Below are positions 36,783-44,694 of a stretch of 64,000 nucleotides of DNA, piece after piece; position 1 is the stretch's first letter, and every line of letters begins with the position of its first letter. The notes beneath the pieces were generated by a model, which was not told the origin of the DNA, did not search any database, and saw nothing but the letters and a program-made list of their open reading frames with translations. Source of the DNA: a bacterium OM1 bin76. Lineage in GTDB: Bacteria > Actinomycetota > Acidimicrobiia > Spongiisociales > ZC4RG35. The stretch covers positions 62,001 to 126,000 of the forward strand of contig MPNA01000004.1 in the NCBI GenBank assembly GCA_002238785.1, in the 5' to 3' direction. Both the position numbers and the translations under genes were made by a program.

Positions 36783-36877
36783 GATCGTTCCTTCCTTCCA
36801 ACTAACCGGCCTCTTATCGGGCGATAGGATTTCAAAATAGCGAGTTGCGCGCCGGTTACCCTCAAAAAGGCATCAAG

Positions 36878-37951
36878 ATGTTGGCTTATCAGTTCACCAC
36901 CTGGGAACAGGACTTCGAACTCCAAGAAGTGCCCACTCCCGAGCCCGGGCCGGGAGAGACCCTGATCCGGGTAGCGGGAGCGGGAGTGTGCCATTCCGAC
37001 CTCTACCTCTGTGACTGGCCCCGATCAAGCCTGCCCTCTTATGAGCTTCCCTTCACCGTCGGTCACGAAATCACCGGGTGGGTGGAGGCGTCGGGGCGGG
37101 GAGGCGCTGATCTCCCGGTGGGAACGCCGGTAGCGGTCTACGGCGCCTGGGGATGCAACGCATGTCCACAGTGCGCGGAGCAATCGGAGAATTACTGCGA
37201 GAACGCCGCGGCGGTGGTGGCCTCGGGACCCGGCCGGCCGGGCCTGGGCCGGGACGGTGGGATTGGCGAATTCTTTCTGGCGCCCCAATCCCGGCACCTT
37301 GTCCCCCTCCCCGCCGGGCTCGACCCGGTGGAGGCGGCCCCCCTCACCGATGCGGGACTGACCACCTATCACGCCATCAAGCAACAACTGGACCGGCTCC
37401 ATCCCGGCACCACGGCGGTGGTCATCGGGATCGGCGGGCTGGGATCGCTGGCCGTTCAGATTCTGCGAGCACTCTCCGCCGCCCGGGTCATCGCGTTAGA
37501 CATCGCTCCGGACCGATTGGAGGCTGCCCGCCGACAGGGCGCTCACCATGCGGTGTTAGCCGATGAAGACGCCCCCGGGGCCATCCGGGAAGCAACCGGT
37601 GGGCGGGGCGCCGAGTTGATCCTGGACATCGTGGGAACCGACGACACCCTCGCTTTGGCCGCCTCTGCCGCCGCGATCCGCGGTCATATCACGGTGGTGG
37701 GAATCGGTCCGGGGTCATTTCCCATGGGTTATGTCCATGTCCCCAGGGGGTTGTCGGCTTCCACCGTATTCTGGGGCGCCATCCCCGACTTGGCCGAAGT
37801 GGTGGCCCTGGCCGGGACCGGCGCCATCAAAAGCGACACAGAGAGGTTTTCCATGCAACAAGCCCCCCTCGCCTACCGCAAGCTCCGGGAGGGAACCTTG
37901 AAGGGCCGAGCGGTGGTTGTCCCTCATGGTGCGGAAGTGAACCTGCCATGA
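36878..37951 (+). CDS. zinc-dependent alcohol dehydrogenase (MDR)
   Basis: Medium-chain dehydrogenase of 357 aa. The catalytic zinc site is seen in GVCHSDLY (C38) and VGHEITGW (H63, E64). The structural zinc Cys are C93, C96, C99 and C107 in WGCNACPQCAEQSENYC. The Rossmann motif is GIGGLGSLAVQ. Oxidises an alcohol or reduces an aldehyde with NAD(P). ATG at 36878 with AAAAAGG 7 bases upstream. Overlaps the next reductase by ATGA. Confidence 0.92.
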   Translation: MLAYQFTTWEQDFELQEVPTPEPGPGETLIRVAGAGVCHSDLYLCDWPRSSLPSYELPFTVGHEITGWVEASGRGGADLPVGTPVAVYGAWGCNACPQCAEQSENYCENAAAVVASGPGRPGLGRDGGIGEFFLAPQSRHLVPLPAGLDPVEAAPLTDAGLTTYHAIKQQLDRLHPGTTAVVIGIGGLGSLAVQILRALSAARVIALDIAPDRLEAARRQGAHHAVLADEDAPGAIREATGGRGAELILDIVGTDDTLALAASAAAIRGHITVVGIGPGSFPMGYVHVPRGLSASTVFWGAIPDLAEVVALAGTGAIKSDTERFSMQQAPLAYRKLREGTLKGRAVVVPHGAEVNLP

Positions 37952-38970
37952 CCTCCACTTCTCGACGCTGGGTGCTGGCATCCACTCCGAATGGCGAACC
38001 CAAGACTTCAGACTTCGAGATGGCCTCTGTGGTGCTGCCGCCGCTGCGGGAGGGGGGGATCATCGTCCGCAACACGTTCATTTCGGTGGATCCCGGGGTT
38101 CTGGACCGGCTTACCCGTGACAGCTATGCACCACAACTGCGGCCCGGGGAGGTCGTCGACGGCTTCACCGTGGGGGTGGTCACCGCCTCCCAGAACCCCC
38201 GCTTCGAGGTGGGAGATCGTGTGACCTGCGGCAACGGTTGGCGGGAGAGCTACGTTTCTTCGGGCCGGGGGGTCATGAAACTGCACCCCAAGGTGTTCGG
38301 CCCACCGATATCAGAGCGAGCCGCCATCGGCGCCCTGGGGGTTTCCGGCCTGACCGCCTATTTCGGAGTGCGTGGGGTGGCCCAGGCCAGGTCCGGAGAA
38401 ACGGTGCTGGTTTCCTCGGCGGCCGGAGCCGTTGGCAGCACTGCCATCCAGGTGGCCCGCAACCTGGGGTGCCGGGTGGTTGGCATCGCAGGTTCCGAAG
38501 ACAAGGCCCGCCTAGTGGTTGAAGACCTGGGTGCGGAGGCTTGCATCGACTACCGGAAGGAGCCCGACCTGTCTGCCGCCATTGCGAGGACCTGTCCTGA
38601 CGGTGTGGACGTGTTCTTCGACAATGTCGGCGGAAAGACCCTGGACGCGGCGTTGCTGAACATGAGCCAAGGCGGAAGGGTGGCGATCTCGGGGCAAGTC
38701 AGTGAGTACTCCCGCGTCCAGCCGCGGGGTATCCGCGCCGTGGGCGAGTTCATCAATCGACGGATCACCATGACCGGCTTCGTGGTCTGGGATTTCCTCC
38801 CCCAGTTCCGCGAGGCCATGGCCGAGATGAGAGGCTGGATGGTCTCCGGACAACTGGTGTTCCGAGAGGAGATCATCGACGGCTTCGAGAACGCCCCGGC
38901 GGCGTTCGTCGGGCTCTTCCGGGGAGAGAATCGAGGGCGGCGGCTGATCCGACTGGCGTCCGGTGACTGA
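37948..38970 (+). CDS. NADP-dependent MDR reductase without zinc, CurA/leukotriene-B4-dehydrogenase type
   Basis: Medium-chain reductase of 340 aa with no zinc-site Cys cluster. Segments are GALGVSGLTAYFGV, VLVSSAAGAVGSTAIQVARNLG (nucleotide-binding), GVDVFFDNVGGKTLDAAL and RGIRAVGEFINRRITMTGF, all typical of alkenal/enone double-bond reductases. Probably reduces an enone or enoyl intermediate produced by its dehydrogenase neighbour. Starts at an ATGA overlap and shares 8 bases with the enoyl-CoA hydratase. Confidence 0.9.
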   Translation: MTSTSRRWVLASTPNGEPKTSDFEMASVVLPPLREGGIIVRNTFISVDPGVLDRLTRDSYAPQLRPGEVVDGFTVGVVTASQNPRFEVGDRVTCGNGWRESYVSSGRGVMKLHPKVFGPPISERAAIGALGVSGLTAYFGVRGVAQARSGETVLVSSAAGAVGSTAIQVARNLGCRVVGIAGSEDKARLVVEDLGAEACIDYRKEPDLSAAIARTCPDGVDVFFDNVGGKTLDAALLNMSQGGRVAISGQVSEYSRVQPRGIRAVGEFINRRITMTGFVVWDFLPQFREAMAEMRGWMVSGQLVFREEIIDGFENAPAAFVGLFRGENRGRRLIRLASGD

Positions 38971-39808
38971 CCAGGTGCTCCTCTCGGAGCGAGAGGGCGC
39001 GGTGCTATGGCTAACCCTGAATCGGCCTCGCTACCGCAACGCCATAAACGTGGCTCTCATCACTGCCCTGGACGAGGCCTTGTCCACCGCGGCCTCCGAC
39101 GACGACATCGGGGCGGTGGTGATCGGCGGCGCAGGTCCCCACTTCTGCTCCGGGCATGACCTGGGCAGCCCAGGCAGGGACTTGGAAAAGCCCTTTCGAA
39201 GAGTCGCCACCACCTGGTACGACCATTCCGACAAGGAGGGAGCGGAAGCCATCCTGGTCCGAGAGGACGAGGCCTACCTGTCCATCCCGCTTCGCTGGAG
39301 AGAGCTTCCCAAACCCTTGATCGCCATGGTCCACGGGGCATGCGTGGCGGGAGGATTGTCGCTGATCTGGCCGGCCGACCTGATCGTGGCCTCCGACGAC
39401 GCCTATTTCGCCGACCCGGTGGTGAGAATGGGCATCCCCGGCATCGAGTATTTCGCCCACCAGTTCGTGATGTCCACCCGCATCGCCCGGGAGTTCCTGC
39501 TGGTGGGTGATCGCATGTCGGCCGCCCGCGCCTACCAGGTGGGAATGATCAATCGGGTGGTGCCCCGGGATGACCTGAGAGAGACCACCGCCCGGTTGGC
39601 GAAGCGATGCGCGGCCCGGCCCCGATTCGGAGTGGCGCTGGCCAAGCGGGCCCTGAACGCGGTAGAAGACCGCATGGGCCTGCGGGACGGGATGTCCATC
39701 GCCTTCGGTCTACATCAGGTGGCACACGCCCACAGCGCCCTCACCCTCGGCGATCACGTCGGAGGTCAAGACCCCACTTCTATCGCCCAAGATCTCACTG
39801 TGGAATAG
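38963..39808 (+). CDS. enoyl-CoA hydratase/isomerase family protein (2)
   Basis: Crotonase-fold protein of 281 aa. The oxyanion-hole segments are HFCSGHDLGSPGR and VHGACVAGGLSLIW. An insertion of about 30 residues between them (TWYDHSDKEGAEAI region) is seen in a clade of actinobacterial crotonases. The start is GTG at 38963, overlapping the reductase. Together with the two preceding genes it forms a three-gene oxidation/reduction/hydration set whose substrate is unknown. A small hairpin (39824-39838) follows the stop. Confidence 0.87.
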   Translation: MTDQVLLSEREGAVLWLTLNRPRYRNAINVALITALDEALSTAASDDDIGAVVIGGAGPHFCSGHDLGSPGRDLEKPFRRVATTWYDHSDKEGAEAILVREDEAYLSIPLRWRELPKPLIAMVHGACVAGGLSLIWPADLIVASDDAYFADPVVRMGIPGIEYFAHQFVMSTRIAREFLLVGDRMSAARAYQVGMINRVVPRDDLRETTARLAKRCAARPRFGVALAKRALNAVEDRMGLRDGMSIAFGLHQVAHAHSALTLGDHVGGQDPTSIAQDLTVE

Positions 39809-39878
39809 AAGATTGAGGAAAGACCCGTTGCGAACGGGCCGGAAAAATCCTAATGTAACCCACCAAGCCACCAATCTG

Positions 39879-40000
39879 GGATTTTAGACCTAAAAACCCT
39901 ACCAAAACACCACCCAACCACTACTCTAGGATTTTAGACCTAAAAACCCTACCAAAACACCACCCAACCACTACTCTAGGATTTTAGACCTAAAAACCCT
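39879..40000 (+). repeat. 50-bp tandem repeat array with a dyad in each unit
   Basis: The 20-base core (GGATTTTAG, AC, CTAAAAACC) starts at 39879, 39929 and 39979, exactly 50 bases apart, and the 30-base segments between the cores are identical to each other. A degenerate earlier spacer copy precedes at 39851-39880. Each core is an inverted repeat with 9-bp arms, one A-A mismatch and a 2-base centre. The array is AT-rich against its surroundings and ends 1 base before the AAGGAG of the next gene. It therefore occupies the whole promoter region; identical spacers exclude CRISPR. Confidence 0.85.
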
Positions 40001-40015
40001 AAGGAGTGTTGGTTT

Positions 40016-41797
40016 ATGAGCTACACCTTTTCGTTCTTGCCTCCGCCGAGGCGCAGAGAAAGGATCGAACATGTTCTGGGGGCCATCAGCAGAGGGGACT
40101 CCCCCGTCGAGGATTTAGAGTCAGAGGCCGTCGACATCAAAGAGGAAGCAGGGCGACGGACGAAGGGCGGGGCAATCCAACCCGGAAGGAAAAGGAACGA
40201 AAAGGCAGCTGAGCAACTGGCCGAAGCGGCGGCATGCATGGCCAACTCTCCAGGCGGAGGAACGCTCATCGTCGGCGTGGAAAACAAGACGGGCCAGATC
40301 ATAGGGGCCGACACCGACCCACAGTGGCTGCGGAGCAGGATCTACGACCTGACCGCACGCAAACTGACCGTGGACATCCAGACCGTCGAAATCCATGGCA
40401 AATCGCTGCTGGTCATAGATGCTCCCCAAGCTGTCGAACCGGTGCCCTTCAGGGGCAAATATCAGCATCGGGTGGACGCCAGTTGTGTGCCCGCCACCTC
40501 GACCCAGCTATTGGGCGGGCTGTTCGCCGACTTGGCGGCTGACCCCTCCCATCAACCTTCTGACACGCCGATCAGCGCAGTAACCCCGGCCGCGGAGTTT
40601 ACGCTCCGGAACCAGCTTGCCAAGCATGACCCCGATAAGGCCTGGCTCTCTCTGGGAGACCTGTTGGGTCGACTCGGGCTCCTCTCGGGAAGCGGGGAGC
40701 ACCTCAACATGGCAGGGGAGATGCTGCTGTCCACACAGGACCAGCCAGCTATCGACTATTCACATCGGCATGTACCAGGTGGGCCCTCCACTGTGCGAGT
40801 CGTTGAAGGAGGTCGCTCGTTGCTCGAAGAAGTTCTGCATGTTGAAGCCGCGGCCAACAACCAGAACCCTCTGACCGAAATCACCACCGGGCTTCAAGTC
40901 CATAAGGTCCGGGCAGTCCCCGAACGCTCGCTGCGGGAAAGCATCCTGAATGCGGTTTGCCACCGGGACTGGAGTATCAACCGTCCGACAGTGGTGGAAC
41001 ACATCGGGAACCAACTTCGCGTCACCTCTCCCGGCGGTCTGATCGGAGGCGTTACCAAGGACAACATCATCACCCATCCTTCCGCTCCGCGATACCGGAC
41101 GCTTGTAACGGCGATGCGCAAAATAGGACTCGTGGAACAAGAAGGAGTCGGCGTCGACTTGATGTTCGCCGACATGATCCGTATAGGCAGCCGCCCACCC
41201 CTGATCGAGACCCTGCCCGACCCAGCCGTCCGGATCGTCCTTTTCGGAAGACGGGTGGACGAGCCGTGGTACAGATTGTTCCTTGACCTTGTACCTTCAA
41301 GCGGCCTGGACGATGTGGATACCGCTTTGCTGGTGTGGTGGGCGTCCCGAGAGTCGTTGTATCTCACTGTTCGATCATGTGCCGACCTTTTGCAGCGTTC
41401 CTACGCCGACGCCGACGAGTCTTTGCACAGAGCGGCTATCTACGAATTTCTCTTTCAAACGCCAACCGTCAGCGGCCGCCAGGGTCCGGCGTTCACTTCG
41501 CCCGCAATGGCCCCTCTCCTCACACCGATCGAGGTTCCTGCAGACACACCTCCGGCGTGGAAGCTGAGTTGGCAGGCCAAGTCTGCGCTCGGGCTCGGCG
41601 GCATCCGCGAGTCAACCGAGGCCGCGCTGGCCTGGACTCGGGAACGTGGTCGGATCTCGTCGAGCGAATACCGCGAAATGACTGGTGTATCCCAAGCCAC
41701 GGCCACTAAACGCCTCAAAGAGTTGGCCGACCAAGGCCGGATCGCACCCTCGTCTGAGTCCGGCCGGGGGCGAGGCTTTCATTACCTGCCCGTCTGA
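40016..41797 (+). CDS. Schlafen/AlbA_2-type putative ATP-binding regulator
   Basis: Protein of 593 aa. The N-terminal third contains the AlbA_2 pattern (SEAVDIKEEA, then SPGGGTLIVGVENKTGQIIGAD). The middle has the COG2865-like ATPase-related block (RSLRESILNAVCHRDWSINRP and LRVTSPGGLIGGV), and the end is a winged helix (YREMTGVSQATATKRLKELADQGRI). Such proteins are described as transcriptional regulators or, with other partners, defence components. AAGGAG at 40001-40006 gives the start. The 50-bp repeats immediately upstream could be its own binding sites. It is lower in GC than its neighbours by eye and has no operon partner. Confidence 0.8.
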   Translation: MSYTFSFLPPPRRRERIEHVLGAISRGDSPVEDLESEAVDIKEEAGRRTKGGAIQPGRKRNEKAAEQLAEAAACMANSPGGGTLIVGVENKTGQIIGADTDPQWLRSRIYDLTARKLTVDIQTVEIHGKSLLVIDAPQAVEPVPFRGKYQHRVDASCVPATSTQLLGGLFADLAADPSHQPSDTPISAVTPAAEFTLRNQLAKHDPDKAWLSLGDLLGRLGLLSGSGEHLNMAGEMLLSTQDQPAIDYSHRHVPGGPSTVRVVEGGRSLLEEVLHVEAAANNQNPLTEITTGLQVHKVRAVPERSLRESILNAVCHRDWSINRPTVVEHIGNQLRVTSPGGLIGGVTKDNIITHPSAPRYRTLVTAMRKIGLVEQEGVGVDLMFADMIRIGSRPPLIETLPDPAVRIVLFGRRVDEPWYRLFLDLVPSSGLDDVDTALLVWWASRESLYLTVRSCADLLQRSYADADESLHRAAIYEFLFQTPTVSGRQGPAFTSPAMAPLLTPIEVPADTPPAWKLSWQAKSALGLGGIRESTEAALAWTRERGRISSSEYREMTGVSQATATKRLKELADQGRIAPSSESGRGRGFHYLPV

Positions 41798-42133
41798 CCC
41801 CCGGTAATTCCTGCCCAGCAGCGACGGAGAGACAACCATCCGCGTATCGAGCACCTCGTCCAGATCCAAACCGTTCCAATGCTCCGCTGACGCCTATACG
41901 AAAGGGTGCGCCGAGCAAAAGAAGTCCTTGAGCCTGCCGCAGTAAATGACGAGGTTATCCATCGCATAACATCATGCACATTGGTCGGTGAGTGTGTAGA
42001 CTTGCTGGTGACTAACAGGGAGGAGCCGTCAAAGACCGCTCCTCCCGATACTTCTCTGGGCCCAAGGTCAACTGTCGGCAGCCATTTCTAGGCTCCGATT
42101 CCACGACCACAACCGGATCTTGTCTGTTCCGCC
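41798..42133. other. 336-base gap without a recognised gene
   Basis: Between the AlbA_2-type gene and the convergent racemase gene. The only clear structure is a strong hairpin at 42018-42046. No tRNA, tmRNA or intact reading frame was recognised on either strand. Minus-strand translation near 41815-41885 gives a short open stretch (LDLDEVLDTRMVV) that might be a gene remnant, but no family is recognised. Confidence 0.4.
42018..42046. terminator. strong hairpin in the gap before the racemase gene
   Basis: GGGAGGAGC (42018-42026) pairs perfectly with GCTCCTCCC (42038-42046). After a C-C mismatch a further GTC/GAC pairing closes an AAA loop. No U-tract follows on either strand. It may end transcription from both convergent genes, or be part of an unrecognised RNA. 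Confidence 0.45.
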
Positions 42134-43189
42134 TCAACCCCAGATGTCGCCGATGGTGTAGCCCTCGGGGAATGGGTCGGTGGGATCTAGCAGGTACTGG
42201 GCCTTGCCGGTGATCCAGGCGGTTCCGGTGATGGTGGGGACCACGGCTGGGACTCCACCAACGGTCGTCTCTCGGATCAGCCGACCTATGAAGACGGTGT
42301 CGAGCGTCCCGTGATGGTAAAGATGTTCACCGATCTCAAGTTCACCCCGCGCATGAAGGACGGCCATCCGCGCTGACGTGCCGGTCCCGCAGGGAGAACG
42401 ATCCAGGGCTCCTGTCCAAGTCTCGGGTCGGTCCCAATCCAGTTCGCCAGTGGCCACCGTCACCGCGTTTTTAGCCCTCCCCGAATCACGGTCGAAGGGT
42501 TCGGTCAGCATCCCGATGCTGGCTTGCCGTATCTCGGGGTTCTCAGGATGGACCGCTTCCAATTGCTCTCGGGCAGCCTGCTTGACCATTGTTGTGATGC
42601 GAACCAGGTCCCTGCCGTTCTCGGGGCTGATGGAAAGGCCGAATCTTGCAGCGTCGGCAATGGCAAAGAACATCCCGCCCCAGGCAACGTCAACCTCAAC
42701 TTCTCCCAGGGTGGGAACCTCCACCGTGGCGCCCAAGTGGACCGGGAAAGCGGGAACGTTCTCGAAAGTCACCGAGGTGACCTTGCCGCCGTCCACCCGC
42801 GCCTCGACGCGCAGCAATCCGGCCGGCGTCTCAAGCGTCAGTTCGGTCACGGGTTCCCGGGAAGGAACCATCCCCGTTTCGATAAGGGCAGTAACGGTGC
42901 ACATCGTGTTGTGCCCCGACATGGGCGGGTATTCGGTCTGCTCCATGATCACGAACCCGGCGTCAGCCTCGGGAACCGTGGGCGGCAGAACCAGGTTGCA
43001 GTTGGCCGCGGGATAACCACGCGGCTCCCGAAGCATGAGCTTTCGGAGCCAGTCTGAGTGTCGCTCCAGGTACTGCATCTTCTCGAACATGGATACGCCG
43101 GGAACATCCGGCACACCGTCAACGATCACCCTGGCGTGCTCTCCGGCGGCGTGGAGATCCACCGCCTGGATCGCTCGCTCCATTCTCAT
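42134..43189 (-). CDS. proline racemase family enzyme (hydroxyproline epimerase / trans-3-hydroxyproline dehydratase type)
   Basis: Enzyme of 351 aa. The two catalytic positions read Ser91 (PPMSGHNTM) and Cys267 (RSPCGTGTSA). The family is known to fall into Cys/Cys, Cys/Thr and Ser/Cys groups; Ser/Cys members were linked to 4-hydroxyproline epimerase and trans-3-hydroxyproline dehydratase activities. ATG at 43189 with AAGGAG 7 bases upstream; longer frames add no family sequence. Divergent from the phosphotriesterase-like gene at 43332. Confidence 0.88.
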   Translation of the reverse strand: MRMERAIQAVDLHAAGEHARVIVDGVPDVPGVSMFEKMQYLERHSDWLRKLMLREPRGYPAANCNLVLPPTVPEADAGFVIMEQTEYPPMSGHNTMCTVTALIETGMVPSREPVTELTLETPAGLLRVEARVDGGKVTSVTFENVPAFPVHLGATVEVPTLGEVEVDVAWGGMFFAIADAARFGLSISPENGRDLVRITTMVKQAAREQLEAVHPENPEIRQASIGMLTEPFDRDSGRAKNAVTVATGELDWDRPETWTGALDRSPCGTGTSARMAVLHARGELEIGEHLYHHGTLDTVFIGRLIRETTVGGVPAVVPTITGTAWITGKAQYLLDPTDPFPEGYTIGDIWG

Positions 43190-43316
43190 GATCTGACTCC
43201 TTATTAAAACGGCCCGAAGATGCGGGGATCCGGTGGGAACATCCGGCTCGCCCGGAAGGATGGAAACCCCTTCGAATCCATCATAGGAGGACTGGTGGAC
43301 TCCGGCGCGCCCTTGG

Positions 43317-43322
43317 TACGCT
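43317..43322 (+). promoter_or_regulatory. -10 box of a likely leaderless mRNA
   Basis: TACGCT fits TANNNT and ends 9 bases before the ATG at 43332, with no Shine-Dalgarno sequence between. The paralogous gene at 48356 has TACAAT at the same relative place. Confidence 0.4.
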
Positions 43323-43331
43323 GACCTGAAC

Positions 43332-44492
43332 ATGGCGTCTATGAACACTCAACACGGCAAGATTCAGACGGTGCTGGGAACCATCTCCCCCGACAGTCTG
43401 GGCATTACCCTCCCCCACGAGCATGTGCTGATCGACATGACGATGGGCCAGTCCTCCGCCACGGCCCTCATCAACTCGGGCGAATCCGCCAAGAAGGCGG
43501 GCGAGATCCCCGAAGCGGGATGGGAGCGGGGACAGGACGGACCGGGAGTGGCGGCTTCTTGGACCGCCAAGTGGGGTCAGCCCATCACTTTGGAAAACCG
43601 AGGGGACATTGCCCGACACTGGTTCTATTACGGCGACTACCGGATCACCGACATCGACGACGTCATCTACGAAGCCAATCTTTTCAAACGCCAAGGCGGA
43701 ACATGCCTGGTGGACCAGACCCCCCGCGGACTGGCCCGCGACCCCCGGGGACTTGCCCAGATCGCCCGGGCCACCGGAGTGGATGTGGTGATGGGCACCG
43801 GCTTCTACGCCTACGAGTTCCACCCCTCCAACATGTCGGAGATGGACATCTCCAGGGTCCAGGAGTTGATCACCGGCGACATCGTGGTTGGAGTAGCGGG
43901 AGGGATCAAAGCGGGAATCATCGGAGAGGTGGGACTGACCTGGCCGCTGCACCCCAACGAGGAAAAGGTCCTGCGGGCTTCCGTCCGTTCCCAGAAAGAG
44001 ACCGGTTGCGCCCTTTCCATCCATCCCGGGTACAGCGCCGATTCCATATGGGACACGGTGCGGATCGTCGAGGAGGAGGGAGGAGATCTCTCCCGGACCA
44101 TCATCTGCCATGTGGAGCATCGCCTGCCGTCCCGGCCGGCCCCCCACTCCTTCGACCCAACTCCCTTCCTGGAGTTGGCTGCCACCGGGGTCAACGTCTC
44201 CATCGACACATTCGGCTGGGAGCAGTCCTACCGGCAGCGAGGACCGGTGGACGTGGCCAACGACGCCATACGGCTGAACTACCTGATGGCCCTGGCCGAG
44301 GCCGGCCACCAAGAGCAGTTGCTGATCTCCTCTGATCTCGCCCTTCAGCACTGGCAGCGAAAATACGGCGGACACGGCTGGCAGCACATACCCGAGACGG
44401 TCCAGCAACTGATGCGCTACAAGGGCTTCGACCAGGAACTCATCGACCAGATCCTCATCGAGAACCCCCGCCGCCTGCTAACTTTCGTTTAG
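43332..44492 (+). CDS. phosphotriesterase-family hydrolase (paralogue A)
   Basis: Amidohydrolase-superfamily TIM-barrel enzyme of 386 aa. Metal-site elements are LPHEHVLID (HxH), a Glu in IIGEVGLTW at the usual position of the bridging residue (as in the E. coli Php homologue, instead of carboxylated Lys), His in SIHPGYS, His in CHVEHR and Asp in ISSDLAL. Family members hydrolyse lactones or phosphotriesters. About three quarters identical by eye to the protein at 48356. A second ATG (43341) is possible. Confidence 0.88.
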   Translation: MASMNTQHGKIQTVLGTISPDSLGITLPHEHVLIDMTMGQSSATALINSGESAKKAGEIPEAGWERGQDGPGVAASWTAKWGQPITLENRGDIARHWFYYGDYRITDIDDVIYEANLFKRQGGTCLVDQTPRGLARDPRGLAQIARATGVDVVMGTGFYAYEFHPSNMSEMDISRVQELITGDIVVGVAGGIKAGIIGEVGLTWPLHPNEEKVLRASVRSQKETGCALSIHPGYSADSIWDTVRIVEEEGGDLSRTIICHVEHRLPSRPAPHSFDPTPFLELAATGVNVSIDTFGWEQSYRQRGPVDVANDAIRLNYLMALAEAGHQEQLLISSDLALQHWQRKYGGHGWQHIPETVQQLMRYKGFDQELIDQILIENPRRLLTFV

Positions 44493-44535
44493 CATCTGCG
44501 GTTTTGCGAAACGGCATACGGCAGGGGACTGCCCT

Positions 44536-44601
44536 CAGGGTGATAACCCACGGAAACCAGGGTGATACCCCACGGGAACCATGGTGATACCCCATAGACA
44601 A
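44536..44601 (+). repeat. three 22-bp tandem repeats before the exporter operon
   Basis: Units begin at 44536 (CAGGGTGATAACCC), 44558 (CAGGGTGATACCCC) and 44580 (CATGGTGATACCCC). The period is 22 bases, about two helical turns. Each unit contains a small dyad of the GGGT-GATA-ACCC type, perfect in the first unit and with changes in the others. The array lies 86-150 bases upstream of the GTG at 44687 and looks like a cooperative regulator site. Confidence 0.7.
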
Positions 44602-44631
44602 TCCGCCTCGGATCCCCCATAGTTAAAGGGC

Positions 44632-44694
44632 ATGAGCAAGAGAACGATATCACTTTGCCAGATCGACCCCCACCGCACCGACGCCCGTGAGTGA
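44632..44694 (+). CDS. possible 20-codon leader ORF
   Basis: An ATG at 44632 opens 20 sense codons (MSKRTISLCQ, then IDPHRTDARE) and stops at 44692-44694, overlapping the GTG start of the exporter ATPase by 8 bases. AAAGGG lies immediately before the ATG, too close for a good Shine-Dalgarno site. It could be a coupled leader peptide or chance. Confidence 0.2.
   Translation: MSKRTISLCQIDPHRTDARE

Noticed and set aside
39879-40000. Short regularly spaced repeats resembling a CRISPR array
   Set aside because: The segments between the repeated cores are identical to each other, the unit is a simple 50-bp tandem repeat, and no cas gene is present.
41798-42133. tRNA or tmRNA 3' end suggested by CTCCGATTCCACGACCAC near 42090-42110
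   Set aside because: No acceptor or D-arm partner and no tmRNA tag reading frame were found; the T-arm-like stretch does not fold with proper stem lengths.
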